DNA from: Marsupella aquatica
Lineage: Eukaryota; Marchantiophyta
Length of the DNA stretch: 64,000 nt
Reading direction: 5' to 3'
Assembly (NCBI GenBank): GCA_973895155.1
Contig: OZ316899.1
Span: 1,674,001-1,738,000, forward strand
The notes beneath the pieces were generated by a model. The model was not told the origin of the DNA. It searched no databases and worked only from the letters and a program-made list of their open reading frames with translations. A program made the position numbers and the translations under genes. Numbering within the stretch: the first letter of the stretch is position 1; every line of letters starts with the position of its first letter. Shown in pieces: positions 20,597 to 32,221 of the stretch.

Positions 20597-22639
20597 ATGG
20601 ACTACTATGGACCTAGAGAAGGTGGGCAGCGTTATACAAATGATCGTGGCAGAATTGCTGGTGCACGGGGCTCGCGTTTTGGTTCTACGGGGGCGGATTG
20701 GCAGGGAGGTCGTGCTGGTGGTAGGGGCGGCCACACGTCGATGAGGGGTGGAGGGAGCGTTGATGCCAATAGACAGTAGTATTCTCCCCAGGATGCACGC
20801 ACTGGATACACTGCGGATGGCAATGGTATTGCTGAACCTCGACCTGAAACCTTTCACTTGGCTCAGCGGCAATGGGAAGCGGAGCAAAATTCACAGCAGC
20901 AAACTGCTCTGAATTCAAGACCAACAGATTTTGGAGCTGGCCGGAGCTTGAGCGAAAATTCTGGGAGGCTGATCGGCACAAAGGGTGGAGTTGCTGAAGA
21001 GAGGCAACGACAGGGTGCGTCGGGTACCGGGAAGGTAAACGTAGATGCGGAGATGCTTGAGGAGGAAGAACCTGAGGAAACATCAGAGGAGTGCATTCGG
21101 ATCCTTAAAGAAATTGGTGAGCATTCCAAAGATGATTGGCACGAGAAGCTATATACCACGGTTGAATGGAGCCTGGATGAAGCAGCTAGTAATGCTAGGA
21201 AGTTATACAACTGTATTCTATGCTTCTTCACGGACAGAACTCCTTTGCTCCCGGTTTTTCGAGAGTGGGTTGAGGAAACGATGGTGCAAGAGATGAATTG
21301 GCAGGTTCTGCAAGTTAAGTACGTAGGAAAGAATTTCTACTTGGTAGTATTTGCACAGCCTGATCATCGGGACGCAGCGTTGGAGTATGCACCGTGGTTC
21401 ATGGAACGCAGGTTTGTCTATACCTTTGCGTGGGATCCCTCGTTTGACATCAAGAATGAATCATACACTAAATTGCCGGTCTGGATTGAGATTCCATACA
21501 GAGCATTAGTACTTGAAGGATACAGGAGGAAGATTGCGGAATCCTTTGGACAGTTGCTGTATTACATTCAGGGGGATGAGTTCAGCTCCTACCCGCATGA
21601 TAGGGCCTGCATTCTATGGGACACTGAAAGGGAGATCCCGGCTAGCGCTCGGATTAGAATTAGAGATGACATCATAATATGGCAGCCTGTTACATTCAGG
21701 AACATCCCGTATCATTGCTTTAAATGCAACCTTAAAGGTCATCTAGCTAGAGACTGTGTCATGGGAAGCACGGAAGTAGAGAATGAAGCTCCCGGATTAT
21801 CTAAGAAGACTTTGGACCCGGCGGCTGCCCCTTATCGAGCGGCTGAAGTGGCAACAGATCCTCCTTCAGCGGCAGCTGAGGCACGTATTGATGGTCTTCA
21901 GTATAAGCCTGGTATGGTCCCAGTTGATACTGGAGTGGAAGCAGACATATTGCAGGTGGAAAATATTCTGTTGCAGGCTAGTGGTACACAAGGAGGAAAT
22001 ATTGGGGCTGCACCTGTGACTGTCGAAGATCAGAATGGTAGCAGGCCGTTTGGGGTTTTCAGGTTGGGGGTCGGACCCTCCTTTCCTGAGGACCCTGGGG
22101 ATGCTGGTGTGCAGCTAGACACTTTGGGGCTTGACGAGAGGGGGACAAGGGCCAATGGTGAAGGAGTTGACGGGGGAAGGAGCCTGGGGGAATCTAGGCC
22201 GGACACTTTGCTGCAGTCGGGGACTGTTGGTGCTGATGACTACTCATTTCATGGGGATACTGACATGGAGCTCTCAGAGTACGAAGAATACATATCACGA
22301 AGTCAAACTAAACTTAGAGCAAGGAAACAAGAGCTGAGAACCCCCCCAAATCGCAAATTGGAAAAAGATAAGATGGAAGGGAAAAAACAGCGCTCCTTAA
22401 GCTTCTCACATGAGCCGTTGTTGGTTGCAGAGGGAAGTGGACCGGGAGGTGTTGCTGCTGCCACTGAGGAGGCTGGGGAGATAGCGGAACATACGGGTGG
22501 GTCTGCCAAGCGCTTGACTCCACTGGTTGCTTCTTCTCCTGTGGGGACTCGGATCCTAGGTAACCCGGAACTGGGGGTCACTCCCCCGGCTGAAAGAATT
22601 GGCAGGGTGGCCTCACCTGGGGCTCGTCCTCGTATCTAG
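20597..22639 (+). pseudogene. LINE-B ORF1 (RNA-binding gag-like protein)
   Basis: The frame starts at ATG 20597 and runs to 22639 with one in-frame TAG at 20777-20779, giving 681 codons including both stops. The N-terminus is Gly/Arg-rich. A globular domain follows (DDWHEKLYTTVEWSL, CFFTDRTPLLPVF, LPVWIEIPYRAL). A zinc knuckle CFKCNLKGHLARDC lies at about 21717-21760 and a long acidic low-complexity tail ends the protein. ORF1 protein binds the LINE transcript. If the TAG is not suppressed, translation could restart downstream; the next in-frame ATG is at 20858+ only if a non-ATG start is excluded. LINE-A has a TAG at a similar place. Confidence 0.85.
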
Positions 22640-22688
22640 GTGTGGGGGATCGCTAGATCCTCGGGCTTACCTCTGTTGGATAGCCTGA

Positions 22689-25600
22689 ATGGATAGCCCG
22701 TGGAAAATCGCCTCTTGGAATGTGTGCGGGCTGTGTGAGCCCAATAGGAAACATGTGATCAAAAACTGGGCCGTGGCATTAAGGCCCCCTCTGGATATAT
22801 TTGCATTACAAGAAGTAAAGTCAGAACAGTTCAGATTGGACATTGCCCTACGTACTATTCTACCACTGTATCAACACTTCTCTGCGGCCCCGGATGGGGG
22901 ACGGGGGGGGGTCAGCCCTGCTCATACAACCCCTGCTTAAAGTGATTAGATCTGGTGCACTTGAGCTTGGGAGAGCGGTATGGGTGATTATAGAGCATAC
23001 TAGTGGTATGATTGGAGTGGTAAGTGTGTATGCCCCCAACTCTGCAAGACAACGGGCTCTGTTATGGCATGAACTCAAGGTAGAACTGCCACAAGCGAAC
23101 TGGATTTTGTGCGGTGATTTCAACATGACTGAATCTAGGATGGATTCATCGAGCGGATCATCCTTACTGAAGGGACGGGAGGCAGAATTTTGGCGTTTTT
23201 TACAAGTGCGATTGGATCTTATTGATGTCTATAACCTGGGCTGCACAGTGATAGGATCCAGATACACGTGGAGACGTGTCCGGCATGCGAACCTCACACA
23301 ATCTAGACTGGACAGGTTTTACCTTAGTGGTCTTGGAGGTTGGATTGCTGGCACAGTGGAGCTAACTCATGATGGGGGCTCGTCACTGTCGGACCATGAT
23401 CCCATTGTGGCTGTTTTGCGCTTTCAGATTGAGGAGAGGGATTCGGAAAGAGGTAAGTCCCACTTTTTTAAAGCTAACCCTTACGTACTCCGGGATCCGA
23501 AGAATATTGAGCAATTGGAGGTTGCTTGGCGGGCGGGGGGGGGTGGGTGAGGTGAACCCTCACTTGCGTTTCTCTCGTGCATGTCAGAGACTACGAAAAA
23601 AATATATGGAGTTGCAATCCGCACCGAGACAGTCTGAGGAGGAGTTGAACTTTCTGAGAGATAAAGTGAGAATACTTAAGACTACTATTGTAGATGAATG
23701 CTCACTGGATGAACTGACAGAGTTTCTGCAATGGGAGGACATGCTTCACGTAGCTGAAGTTGAGACGGCGCACCAGGCCAGACGGTTAGCCAGAACTCGG
23801 TGGCTGGGAGAAGGGGAGGAATCAACTAAATTTTACTTTGCCACAGTCAAGGCTAAAAGAGAGAGAGAAGCTATGAGGATGCTAGTAAAGGAGGATGGAT
23901 CGGTACTTACAGATTTCAAGGACATCATTGGGGAAGTAGAGCAGCAATGTGAGGCGCTTTACTCTCCTCGGCAACCATCTGAGGAGGAGCTACTAGAAAG
24001 CAGGTGCAATAGGGATAAGCTATTGCGGAGTACTAAATCAACATTCACGGCGGCAGAGATACACAAGATGGAGGCACTTCCTACGATCTCCGAGGTGCTG
24101 TGGCTTCTCCCGGAGGACAAGGCCCCTGGGACGGATGGGCTCACGGCTGAGGTTTACAGAGCCTGTTGGGAGTTCATGAAGGATGATATGGTGGCAATGA
24201 TACAGGATTTCTGGCTCACAGGCGAGTTGGCTGCTGAGATCAAGGATGGCCTGATAAAGCTGATACCAAAAAAACCTGATAAAAGATACTTGAAGGACTG
24301 GCGCCCTCTGACGATGCTTAACACTAGCTACAAAATCCTGGCCAAAGTGATCGCTCTACGAATTAAGCACCTGCTATGTAACCTGATCAGTCCTCAGCAG
24401 ACCGGGTTTATCCCGGGTAGACATATCTTAGAGAATATTTCGCTTGCTTGGCTTACAAGTGACTGGGTTCAGAATTGCAGGAAGGGAGCATTATTCCTAA
24501 AACTTGACTTTGAGAAAGCATTCGACAGGGTTAACCACGAGTATCTCTGGGAGTCTATGTTGCTGCTGGGATTTAGTGGTAGGATTGTGAACATAGTTAA
24601 AGCCTTGTTCTCTAATGCCAGCTCTCGAGTACTAGTCAATGGCTTTCTTAGCAAATATTTTTTGATGTGCCGGGGGGTGAGGCAGGGATGTCCTCTCTCC
24701 CCTCTTCTATTTGTGATTTCTACCCAACCTCTCATGGATTTCTTGGATGTTGAGCTTGCGGCTGGTCGACTTGCTGGTATCCAGGTTTCAGATGTGCTTA
24801 CAGTGTGCTACAGATTGTTTGCTGATGATGTGGGGATGTTCATCCCTGCAACAGAGGAAGCGTTTAGGGATGCTACTACGGCTTTGTCATGTTATGAAAG
24901 TGCATCTGGTGCTAGGCTGAACTTACGAAAATCTGTTATCATCCCACTTGCTTTGGACCTAATTCCAGACTGGCTCAAGGCTACAGGCTGCAAGATTAGT
25001 GAGCAAGGTGAAGTGCAGAAGTATCTGGGTGCTCCATTTGGTATTGGACTCTCAGTGGGTAATTTACATCGCTTCTCCCTGGATAAGGTTGCTGCACGCT
25101 TGTCCTCTTGGTCAAATAAATTGCTGTCCTTCACAGGTCGGACGTTGCTGGTGAAACATGTGCTCATGGCAATACCAATATATCACGTAATGTATATGAA
25201 GGCCTCGAAGGGCTGGCAAAGAAACTGATTGCGCTGTGCAGGGATTTTCTATGGGGTTATAATCCTGCGGGCGGGAAGAAGATTCCGCTGGTGGCATGGG
25301 ACAAGATGGCTCGCCCTAAGGTGGATGGCGGACTAGGGTTTCGTGACTTTAGAAGTCACTCTGATGCGTTACTTACTCAGTGGTTTATGAAGGCCTTGGA
25401 CTATCCCAACACGGAATGGGCTGGCATGCTTGCTGATAATCTGAGTCTTATTGGATGGCTGAATTTCAGGGTGATTAGGCGAAATCACTACACATTTGCA
25501 GATAAGCTGCTTTTATGTACTCCAAGATCTTGCTGCGGGCTGACATACACTTGGGAAATCTGGAAGGCCTGGGAGGCTTTGAGAGCAAATCTTTCCTTTG

Positions 25601-26601
25601 TCCCAGGGACTGCGGGCTTTCCTGGGAGATGGAGTATACAGGACGCATTACGCTGTACACAGGGCTTTAATACTTGGCCTTCGGCACACACAGAGTTCAC
25701 TGTGGAAATCTGTGGGAGGCTTGGGATACGGGTGATTGCTGACTGCTGGAATGCTGAGGCGCACCAATGGAAGGACTTTTCTGGCAGATGGTGTTTGCTT
25801 CGAGGGTGGGCGCTGGCTCACAGGGACAGATGCCATCAGTTTCTACTTGTGATTGGCAGGGGACGCTGCTGCAATGGTGGGCTGGTGCCGGGTGCTCGTT
25901 GTTGGCGTTGGCTTGAGATGGGGGTTCCACTGAAGAGGTTCACAATTCCTAACAAACACGCGTACCAACTTCTAAGACCTAAGGGCTCGGACTACCAAAG
26001 ATGGAACAGAATTTGGCTCACCAACTGGACGGAGGAGGTATGGGGTAAGAGATGGCGCGCTCTGTGGGGTTCGGACCTGTCCACTAGAGGAAAAACCTTT
26101 CTATGGCGAATCATTGCTGGTGGCCTGTTTACGGGAGCAAGGGCCCTTACTATTGGTGCAAGTGATGGTATCTGTCGGCTATGCCCTGGGAGGCTTGAAA
26201 GTATTCCTCATCTGTTCGTCCAATGTGTGCATGCTGCTGAGTGCTGGAGACTATGCTGTGACTGCTGCCTGGGAGTTATGTTTGCACCTGGGCAGGATCT
26301 TCTGGACAAGGTGGTGGCCTCATTTGGTCGCAGTCCATTGAGGGTGGCTCGTCTATTCCTACTGTTTCAAATTGTGTGGATGATTTGGCTGGGACATAAC
26401 ACACAGATGTTCAAGGAACTTGGGCGCAGATCCTTTGATGTAAGATTGGTTCTTTCTGAGACGGTTTCGCACCTGCATGGGGCCTCTCTACGCTTCCCGT
26501 CAGGCAGTAAACACATTCGGCTTCTTAGGGCTAAAGAATTAATTGAAATGGAACGGAGGCGCTGGTTGGTGCGTAGAGATGGACATGTGACTTCGGGCTG
26601 A
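22689..26601 (+). pseudogene. LINE-B ORF2 (endonuclease, reverse transcriptase, zf-RVT)
   Basis: Starting at ATG 22689, the AP-endonuclease motifs are WKIASWNVCGL, LQEVK, VYAPNSA, CGDFNMTE, SRLDRFY and SDHDPIVA. RT motifs follow: APGTDGLTAE, DWRPLTMLNTSYKI, QTGFIPGRHI, LKLDFEKAFDRV, RGVRQGCPLSPLLF and FADDVGMF. The C-terminus has a zf-RVT region (FLWRIIAGGL, CRLCPG, HLFVQCVHAAECW). The protein nicks target DNA and reverse transcribes in place. Frame changes lie at the G-run 22903-22911, at the G-run 23535-23543 and at about 25190-25215. Two of the three sit in nine-base G homopolymers, where assembly error is possible. Confidence 0.93.
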
Positions 26602-26946
26602 TGATGCTTAGAGTAGGTTAGGCTCTTTGATTGGTGCTGTGGCTCTGGTGGGCTTGGGTTGGGCTCAACTGTGCGGCTCTGTTTTTTGCTTTTGAGGCTT
26701 GCCCTTGTGTTATGGCTTCAGGCCTTTAGGTTGCTCATGGATCTGGCTCTCGCTGTTGTTGACTGGCTGGCTGGGGTTGGGCTCTTTACCGGGGCCGTAT
26801 ATGATGTCTGGGCGAGCCCTGTTTTAGGGGTGCCCTGCTGGCCTCCTGTGGGCGTTGTCCTTTTGTGCGTGCTTGTGCTGTTTGCTTCCCCCGCCGTGGG
26901 GTTTTCACGGGTTATTTCTATAAAAGTTTGAAAAAATTTCCAAAGG

Positions 26947-26962
26947 AAGTTAGGGTGTAACC
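26947..26962. repeat. LINE-B target-site duplication, right
   Basis: Exact copy of 19609-19624. Copia sequence resumes directly after it. Confidence 0.92.
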
Positions 26963-27548
26963 TCATTAAAACCCCCCTCCTTTCTTGTGGGGGAAAAAGA
27001 GTGTTACCACCCTGTCCTTATATGTCCTGGAATCAGCGTTTATAGAGTAATTGGGTGTTAATCATGTCTGGGTTAATGTTATAAGTCGTAGGTGGTCGAT
27101 AATGTAAGGGGTGAGTTGGTAAAGTAAAGCAGGGGTGAAGAGGGATTAGGTTTCCCGCCGTGTTTGTGGGAAAATGTCGTGTGATGAGGGAAGTCATGGT
27201 GGGTCAATTGGTTTCGGTGGTGATGAAATGTCGATGAGTGCTCATTCTTGTAGTCGAGTAGATCAGGTGCGATTGGTGTTTGTTGTCGACTTGGAGTTAT
27301 TTGTCGTTGCGTTCATGCTGGTGGGAGGTCATCCTTTTCGATCGGCAGTTTGATGTCGTGGTCCAGTTTGGATCTTCCTGCTCGATGTTCGGCTGTTCGA
27401 AGTGTTTCTGCTCGAGCTGTGGTCACTTCGCCAGGTAAGTTGGTGCTCCCCCTGAAGCCGGACGAGTTTGTTGTTGTCTCTGTCAGGGGACCTGTGGAAG
27501 TTCAACCAAAATCTTGTTTTTTCTCGTCTCAGTCGGAGGAGTTTTGCC
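26963..27548 (-). other. Copia non-coding tail
   Basis: Sequence between the end of copia pol and the LINE-B insertion. It contains no gene. Together with 19485-19608 it forms the 3' untranslated region of the copia. Confidence 0.6.
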
Positions 27549-30500
27549 TCATTCCCTATCCTGTACAAGTTTGGAGAGGCTACGCATTCCAATTGATTTG
27601 ATTAGTGCTGTGTGGGTAACTGGAGGTAGGGACTTGGTGAATAGGTCCGCGCTATTCTCAGGGTCGGGGATCCATTTCACATCAATTGTATTGCCCAGTT
27701 GTTCGTGTGCAAAAAAGAACTTAGGAGCTATGTGCTTCGTCTTATCTCCTTTAATGAATCCGGCTGATATTTGTTCTACGCATGGTCAATTATCTTCATA
27801 GATTATCGTAGGCGAATTGAGTTTAGGCATACCTATGGTCTCTTGAATGTAATCAATGACGTTTCATAACCAGACACATTCCTTGCTCGCTTCATAAAGA
27901 GCAATAATCTCTGAGTGGTTCAAAGAGGTAGTAGTCAGAGTTTGTTTCGTGCTGTGCCAAGAGATTGTTGTGGGTCCGATGCGGAACATATATCCGGTCT
28001 GTGATTTGGCATTTGTCGGGTCAGACTAATAGCCCGCGTCTGCATATCCTTTGAGTGTTAGGTCCATGGTGGTGGGATAAAATAATCCGAGGTCGATTGT
28101 CCCACTCAGGTAGCGCAGTATTCGTTTGAGTCTGTTCCAGTGCCTAATCGTAGGCTACGAGCTATGGCGGGACAGCAGGTTGACAGCAAAAGCGATATCT
28201 GGGCGAGTCTGGGAAGCTAAGAAAAGTAGTGCCCCTATAATGGACAAGTATGGTTTGTCGGGGCCAAGAAGTGGCTCCTGTTCGGTTCTTTTCCGAAATA
28301 TGTCTTTCTCTTTATCCAGTGAACGTAGGTCCATTGGTGATTTCACTGATTTTACTGTATGCATATTGAATTGTTTCAGCATCCTGCGGGTATAAGTTGA
28401 TTGGTGGAGGAATACTCCACTCATAAGGTGTTCGAACTGCAGTCCGAGGCAGATTGCAGTTCTGCCTAGATCTCTGGTTTCAAATACCCTATTCAGCTAT
28501 TTAATTGTGTCATGTAGGATCTTTTCTGTGCCAAATAGGTTTAGATCGTCCACGTAGATGGCCACAATGATTATTTCATGTCCTTCATGTTTAATGAATA
28601 GGCACGGGGTGATGTCTGATGTCTTGAAACCCATGGCCAACATCTCATGTTTGAAATGTTTATACCAGGTGCGTCCACTCTGCTTCAGGCCATACATGGA
28701 TCGGAGGACCTGGACAGCGAAACGAGTTCTTGCATGAAGTGATTTCTCGTTCAGTTTGGGCTTAGTAGAAGCTCGCCATCCTATTGCTTTTGCAGTGTTG
28801 TATAACACTGTTTTGTTTGTGTGGCCAAAAGGGCCTTCGCTCATAGTGTTTGTGTCTGGATGCCCCTTCTCCCCCTCAATGTGGTAGTTTACTCTGGTTA
28901 TAAGTTCAGGAGGGGCTTCCATATAGATCGTAGTATCAAGGTGACCGTATAGGTAAGCGGTCACTATGTCTAGTTGATGCATTATAAGTTTATGGTGTAT
29001 GGCGAATGCTATTAGGTATCTGTACGTTATCACGTCCATGACCGGTGAGTAAGTTTGGTCATAGTCTCTGCCTGGGATTTGTGTGAATCCTCTGGCTACT
29101 AATCTGGCTTTGTATCTCACAATCGCTCCCTCAACATTCCTCTTTTTGATGAATGTCCATTTGTAGCCCGTGAGGTGAACTTCCGGCGGAGCTGGTTTAA
29201 TTGGGCCGAACACTTGCCGTGAGATCAAGGAGTCGAGTTCAGAGTTGATTGCAGTTTGCCATTCTGGCCAGGCTTTTTGCTGGCGTGCTTCATTGATGGT
29301 CATGGGATCAGGTAAGTCCGCTATTATCGCTTGTGAGATTTGGTATGCAAATATGCTATCCAATAATACTTTAGATCTGTCCCAGATGTTGCCAGTGTGA
29401 TTATAGTTAATTGCTATCTCTTCGTTTTCTGTTGGTGTAGGTATAGCAGGTACCGTGGGTGCTGATGTCGCTTGTGTATTTGGCGGGACCCTTCTCTGGC
29501 GTGGTTGTTTGTCTCCGGCTCCTATGGGTCGTCCTCTATTCTTCCTCGGTTTAGCAGTCGTAGCAGCTTGTTGTTCCATTTCGATTCTGGAGGGGGCATT
29601 GGTAGCAGGTACGTGGGACCTGGTGATCTGTGCTACATCAGCAAACGCATCAGGTAATTGTTCCATGATTCTAGTGAGGTGGAGTATTTGCTGGACCTCA
29701 GTATCGGTTTGTGCAGTTCTTGGGTCGTTCCATAATTGCGAATTAATTTGCCATGCTAGGTCTTTAGTTGAGGCGTTAGTCTTATTCTCTCCTGTACTCA
29801 AGCTTGGGAATGTATCCTCATAAAAGTGGCAGTCCACAAATCTTGCTTTGTATACATCTGCGGTGGTAGGTTCCAAGTATCGTATGATTGATGCTGAGTC
29901 GTATCCGATGTAAATTCCCTTTTGTCTTTGAGGTCCTAGCTTGGTCCGCTTGGGTCCCATTATCGGGACCAGAACCTGGCATCCGAATGTTCGGAGGTGT
30001 GCTAGGTTTGGCATGGTACCAAATGCTAGTTTGTGTGGGGAGCTCGAGTTGAAGGCCGATGGGCGATATCTTAGTAATGCTGCTGCATGTAGGATGGCAT
30101 GGCCCCAGGCTGTTGATGGTAAATTTGTTTGCATGAGTAGTGGTCTTGCTATAGATTGCAGTCGTTTAATCAAGGATTCAGCTATTCCATTTTGAAAATG
30201 GACATAGGCGACTGGGTATTCCACCTCTATGCCCGCTGCTACGCAGAAGTCATCGAATGTCTTCGATGTAAATTCTCCCGCATTGTCCACTCTGATTATT
30301 TTGATGGGATGGTCAGGGAACTGGGATTTCAGACGTAGGATATGTGCTAATAGGCGTGGGAAGACCAAGTTTTGTGTGGAGAGGAGGGAAACCTGGAACC
30401 ACTTGGATGATGCGTCAATTGTTGCAAGGAAGAATCAGAAGGGGCCATTGGGGGGGTCTATAGGGCCACAGACGTCCGCATGGATTTGCTCAAGAAATTG

Positions 30501-31382
30501 GGGTATGCACTTGTTAGTTGTGGAGGGTGATGGTCGGAGTGTAAGTTTGCCTTGTGAGCAGGCTAAACAGGGGGATTTCAATGAAGTGGGGTGCACCGTA
30601 TGTGGAATGCCCTGTGTATCTTTAATAATTTTGTGGAAAGTCTGTGTGCCAGGGTGACCCAATCGGCGGTGCCATATCTCAGTGAGGGTCTGTCGGGGGC
30701 TATCTGTGTAGAAGGTATGTATTCTAACAGCATAAAATCCCAGTGGGAAAGCTATGAGGGTTTCTTTGATCTCCATGCCCCGTGAGGTCTGGGCTAGAAT
30801 GTGTAGCACCTCTTGAGTTTCGTATATGCTGGTGTGAATGTGCAGGCCATTCTCACAAATGTCCTTGAAACTCAGGAGATTTCGTGTGGCCCTCGGGGCG
30901 TAAATGGCCGTCTTGATATGGATAATTGTGCCTTTGGGTAGCATTAGTTTTGTTGGGCCATTCCCCTCTTCCAACTGGTGGTGTCCCATGATTGTTGTCA
31001 CTCTTCTTTGGGATGGGATTATGTATCTAAAGTAAGCTTTGGTCCTTAAGATCGAGTGAGAGGTTCCACTATCTAGTATGCAGCAGTTTGGGTCGTCCAA
31101 AGCTTTAGACATCTCGGATTGAAAAGCAAGGTGCAATTCAAGTAATATTTCTGGGGTTTCTAAAAATGCTCCATGTGTTTCATATGCTAAGCTGTTTTGA
31201 TCTTTCTGGTATAATGCAACAAGGTGTGTTGGGGCTCGACATGCTTTCTTAATATGTCCTTTAGTCCCACATCTGTGACAAGTTTGCGGGTTCTCGGACT
31301 TATCTGGATGTAGTTCTTGCAAGTCTAGGTATTCCGAAATCTGCCTGGTTGTGATCTCCTTTGGCTTGGGGGTTTGTATGGT
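27549..31382 (-). pseudogene. Copia pol (zinc knuckle, protease, integrase, RT, RNase H)
   Basis: This is one reading frame from the insertion point at 31382 to a stop at 27549-27551. It contains the CCHC knuckle CHRCGTKGHIKKAC, protease CCILDSGTSHSIL, the pre-integrase zinc domain (HRRLGHPG, CLACSQGK), integrase (QIHADVCGP, IRVDNAGEFTS, then NGIAESLIKRL), RT (KARLVARGFTQ, MHQLDIVTAYLYG, VAIYVDDLNLFG) and RNase H (KGYADAG, ALYEASKE, FTKSLP). Six in-frame stops break it, all TGA or TAG (first bases 30437, 28499, 28157, 28028, 27866, 27788). No frameshift is needed. GPF-stop-FF and GYADAGY-stop-SDP fit CGA-to-TGA and CAG-to-TAG mutations. Confidence 0.93.
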
Positions 31383-31400
31383 GCGAGGAAACAGGAGAAA
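31383..31400 (+). repeat. Left terminal inverted repeat of the ParB-MTase element
   Basis: GCGAGGAAACAGG begins immediately after ATGGT. Half-palindrome sequences CAGCGAGGT (31405-31413) and GCTAGCGAGGT (31422-31432) follow within 50 bp. Confidence 0.9.
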
Positions 31401-31527
31401 TTGACAGCGAGGTTAATGTTTGCTAGCGAGGTAAAACTAATGGTCAGAGTGGCAGATTGGGAGGATAGTGAGGTTTCTACAATAGAAATGAATCTTTTTT
31501 CCAGAATGGGATCATTCCATTCTATGT

Positions 31528-31544
31528 CCAGCGAGGTCGCTAGC
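31528..31544. repeat. Palindrome copy near the left end
   Basis: CCAGCGAGGTCGCTAGC, with core AGCGA-GG-TCGCT. It lies about 150 bp inside the left terminus. Confidence 0.8.
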
Positions 31545-31745
31545 CTTCAATCATTGACAAACCATATGAATATACACAAGTGAAACACCAGGCGGATATG
31601 AAAATGCATAGTGAATCAATGAACTCAGATATCAACCCGTTTTATAAGTCATGTTTCCAAAAAATGTACTGCCTCCAATATTTTGTCAAAACTGACAGTA
31701 AGTTTGAGTAAACATTGCAGAGCTATCCTTTGATTCCCTAGAAAA

Positions 31746-32148
31746 TCATAAGTCACTTGAATGACTTTCATCTGACTCTATATCATTCCTACTACTAGTA
31801 TTGCTCTGGTCACTACTAAAATCCCGATCAGTTGACTCAGCAGACTCATCAACATATTGCTTAACAAAGCATGCCTCATCGTCAACAAAAGGCAAGCAAT
31901 ACAAATTTTGTTTGGCTCCACGATGTGACCTACGACCTTTGCCTTCCCAAGTGACCACAAAAGCATTATCCGCCTGAATTGCCAATTTCTCTGCATAGCA
32001 AGGCAGAGTAAATGTCCTCTGAGGGGAAACAATCGAAGATTCTTCAACCTTCCTTCAAAGCCAAAATCTCTCTTCAGAAAACCAGTCGACACGAGTATCT
32101 TTGAAATCAGGAACAAAATCACAGCAATATGAATGACAGATCCAATCA
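31746..32148 (-). pseudogene. Possible last exon of the ParB-methyltransferase gene
   Basis: A minus-strand frame from about 32148 to a stop at 31746 looks coding: a Cys/Asp-rich start (CHSYCCDFVPDF), TFTLPCYAEKLAIQADNAF, a basic RRSHRGAKQ segment and an acidic Ser-rich tail ending SDESHSSDL. It has one in-frame TGA at 32055-32057. It lies 75 bp beyond the stop of the preceding exon and could be joined by splicing, but I could not fix the junction. It could instead be a separate small gene. Confidence 0.4.
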
Positions 32149-32221
32149 AAAGACAATAGCAAGCTTCACCAACCAATTGATTAAAGCAAGGGGATCTGGT
32201 ATAAGCAAGAGGATCAGTACA

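Larger units (their letters stand above)
19625..26946 (+). mobile_element. LINE-B, full-length non-LTR retrotransposon
   Basis: 7,322 bp between exact 16-bp target duplications, inserted in the 3' non-coding region of the copia in the opposite orientation. It has a 5' leader of about 970 bp, ORF1 (20597-22639), ORF2 (22689-26601) and a 3' UTR ending TTTGAAAAAATTTCCAAAGG without a long poly(A). The ORFs are broken by one stop and three frameshifts. The plan of ORF1 with a CCHC knuckle, then AP-endonuclease, RT and zf-RVT, is that of plant L1-type LINEs. Confidence 0.93.

Noticed and set aside
29455-29823. Plus-strand open frames across copia pol and similar shadows across gypsy, LINE and CACTA genes
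   Set aside because: They are antisense to clearly recognised coding frames and have no domain similarity of their own.
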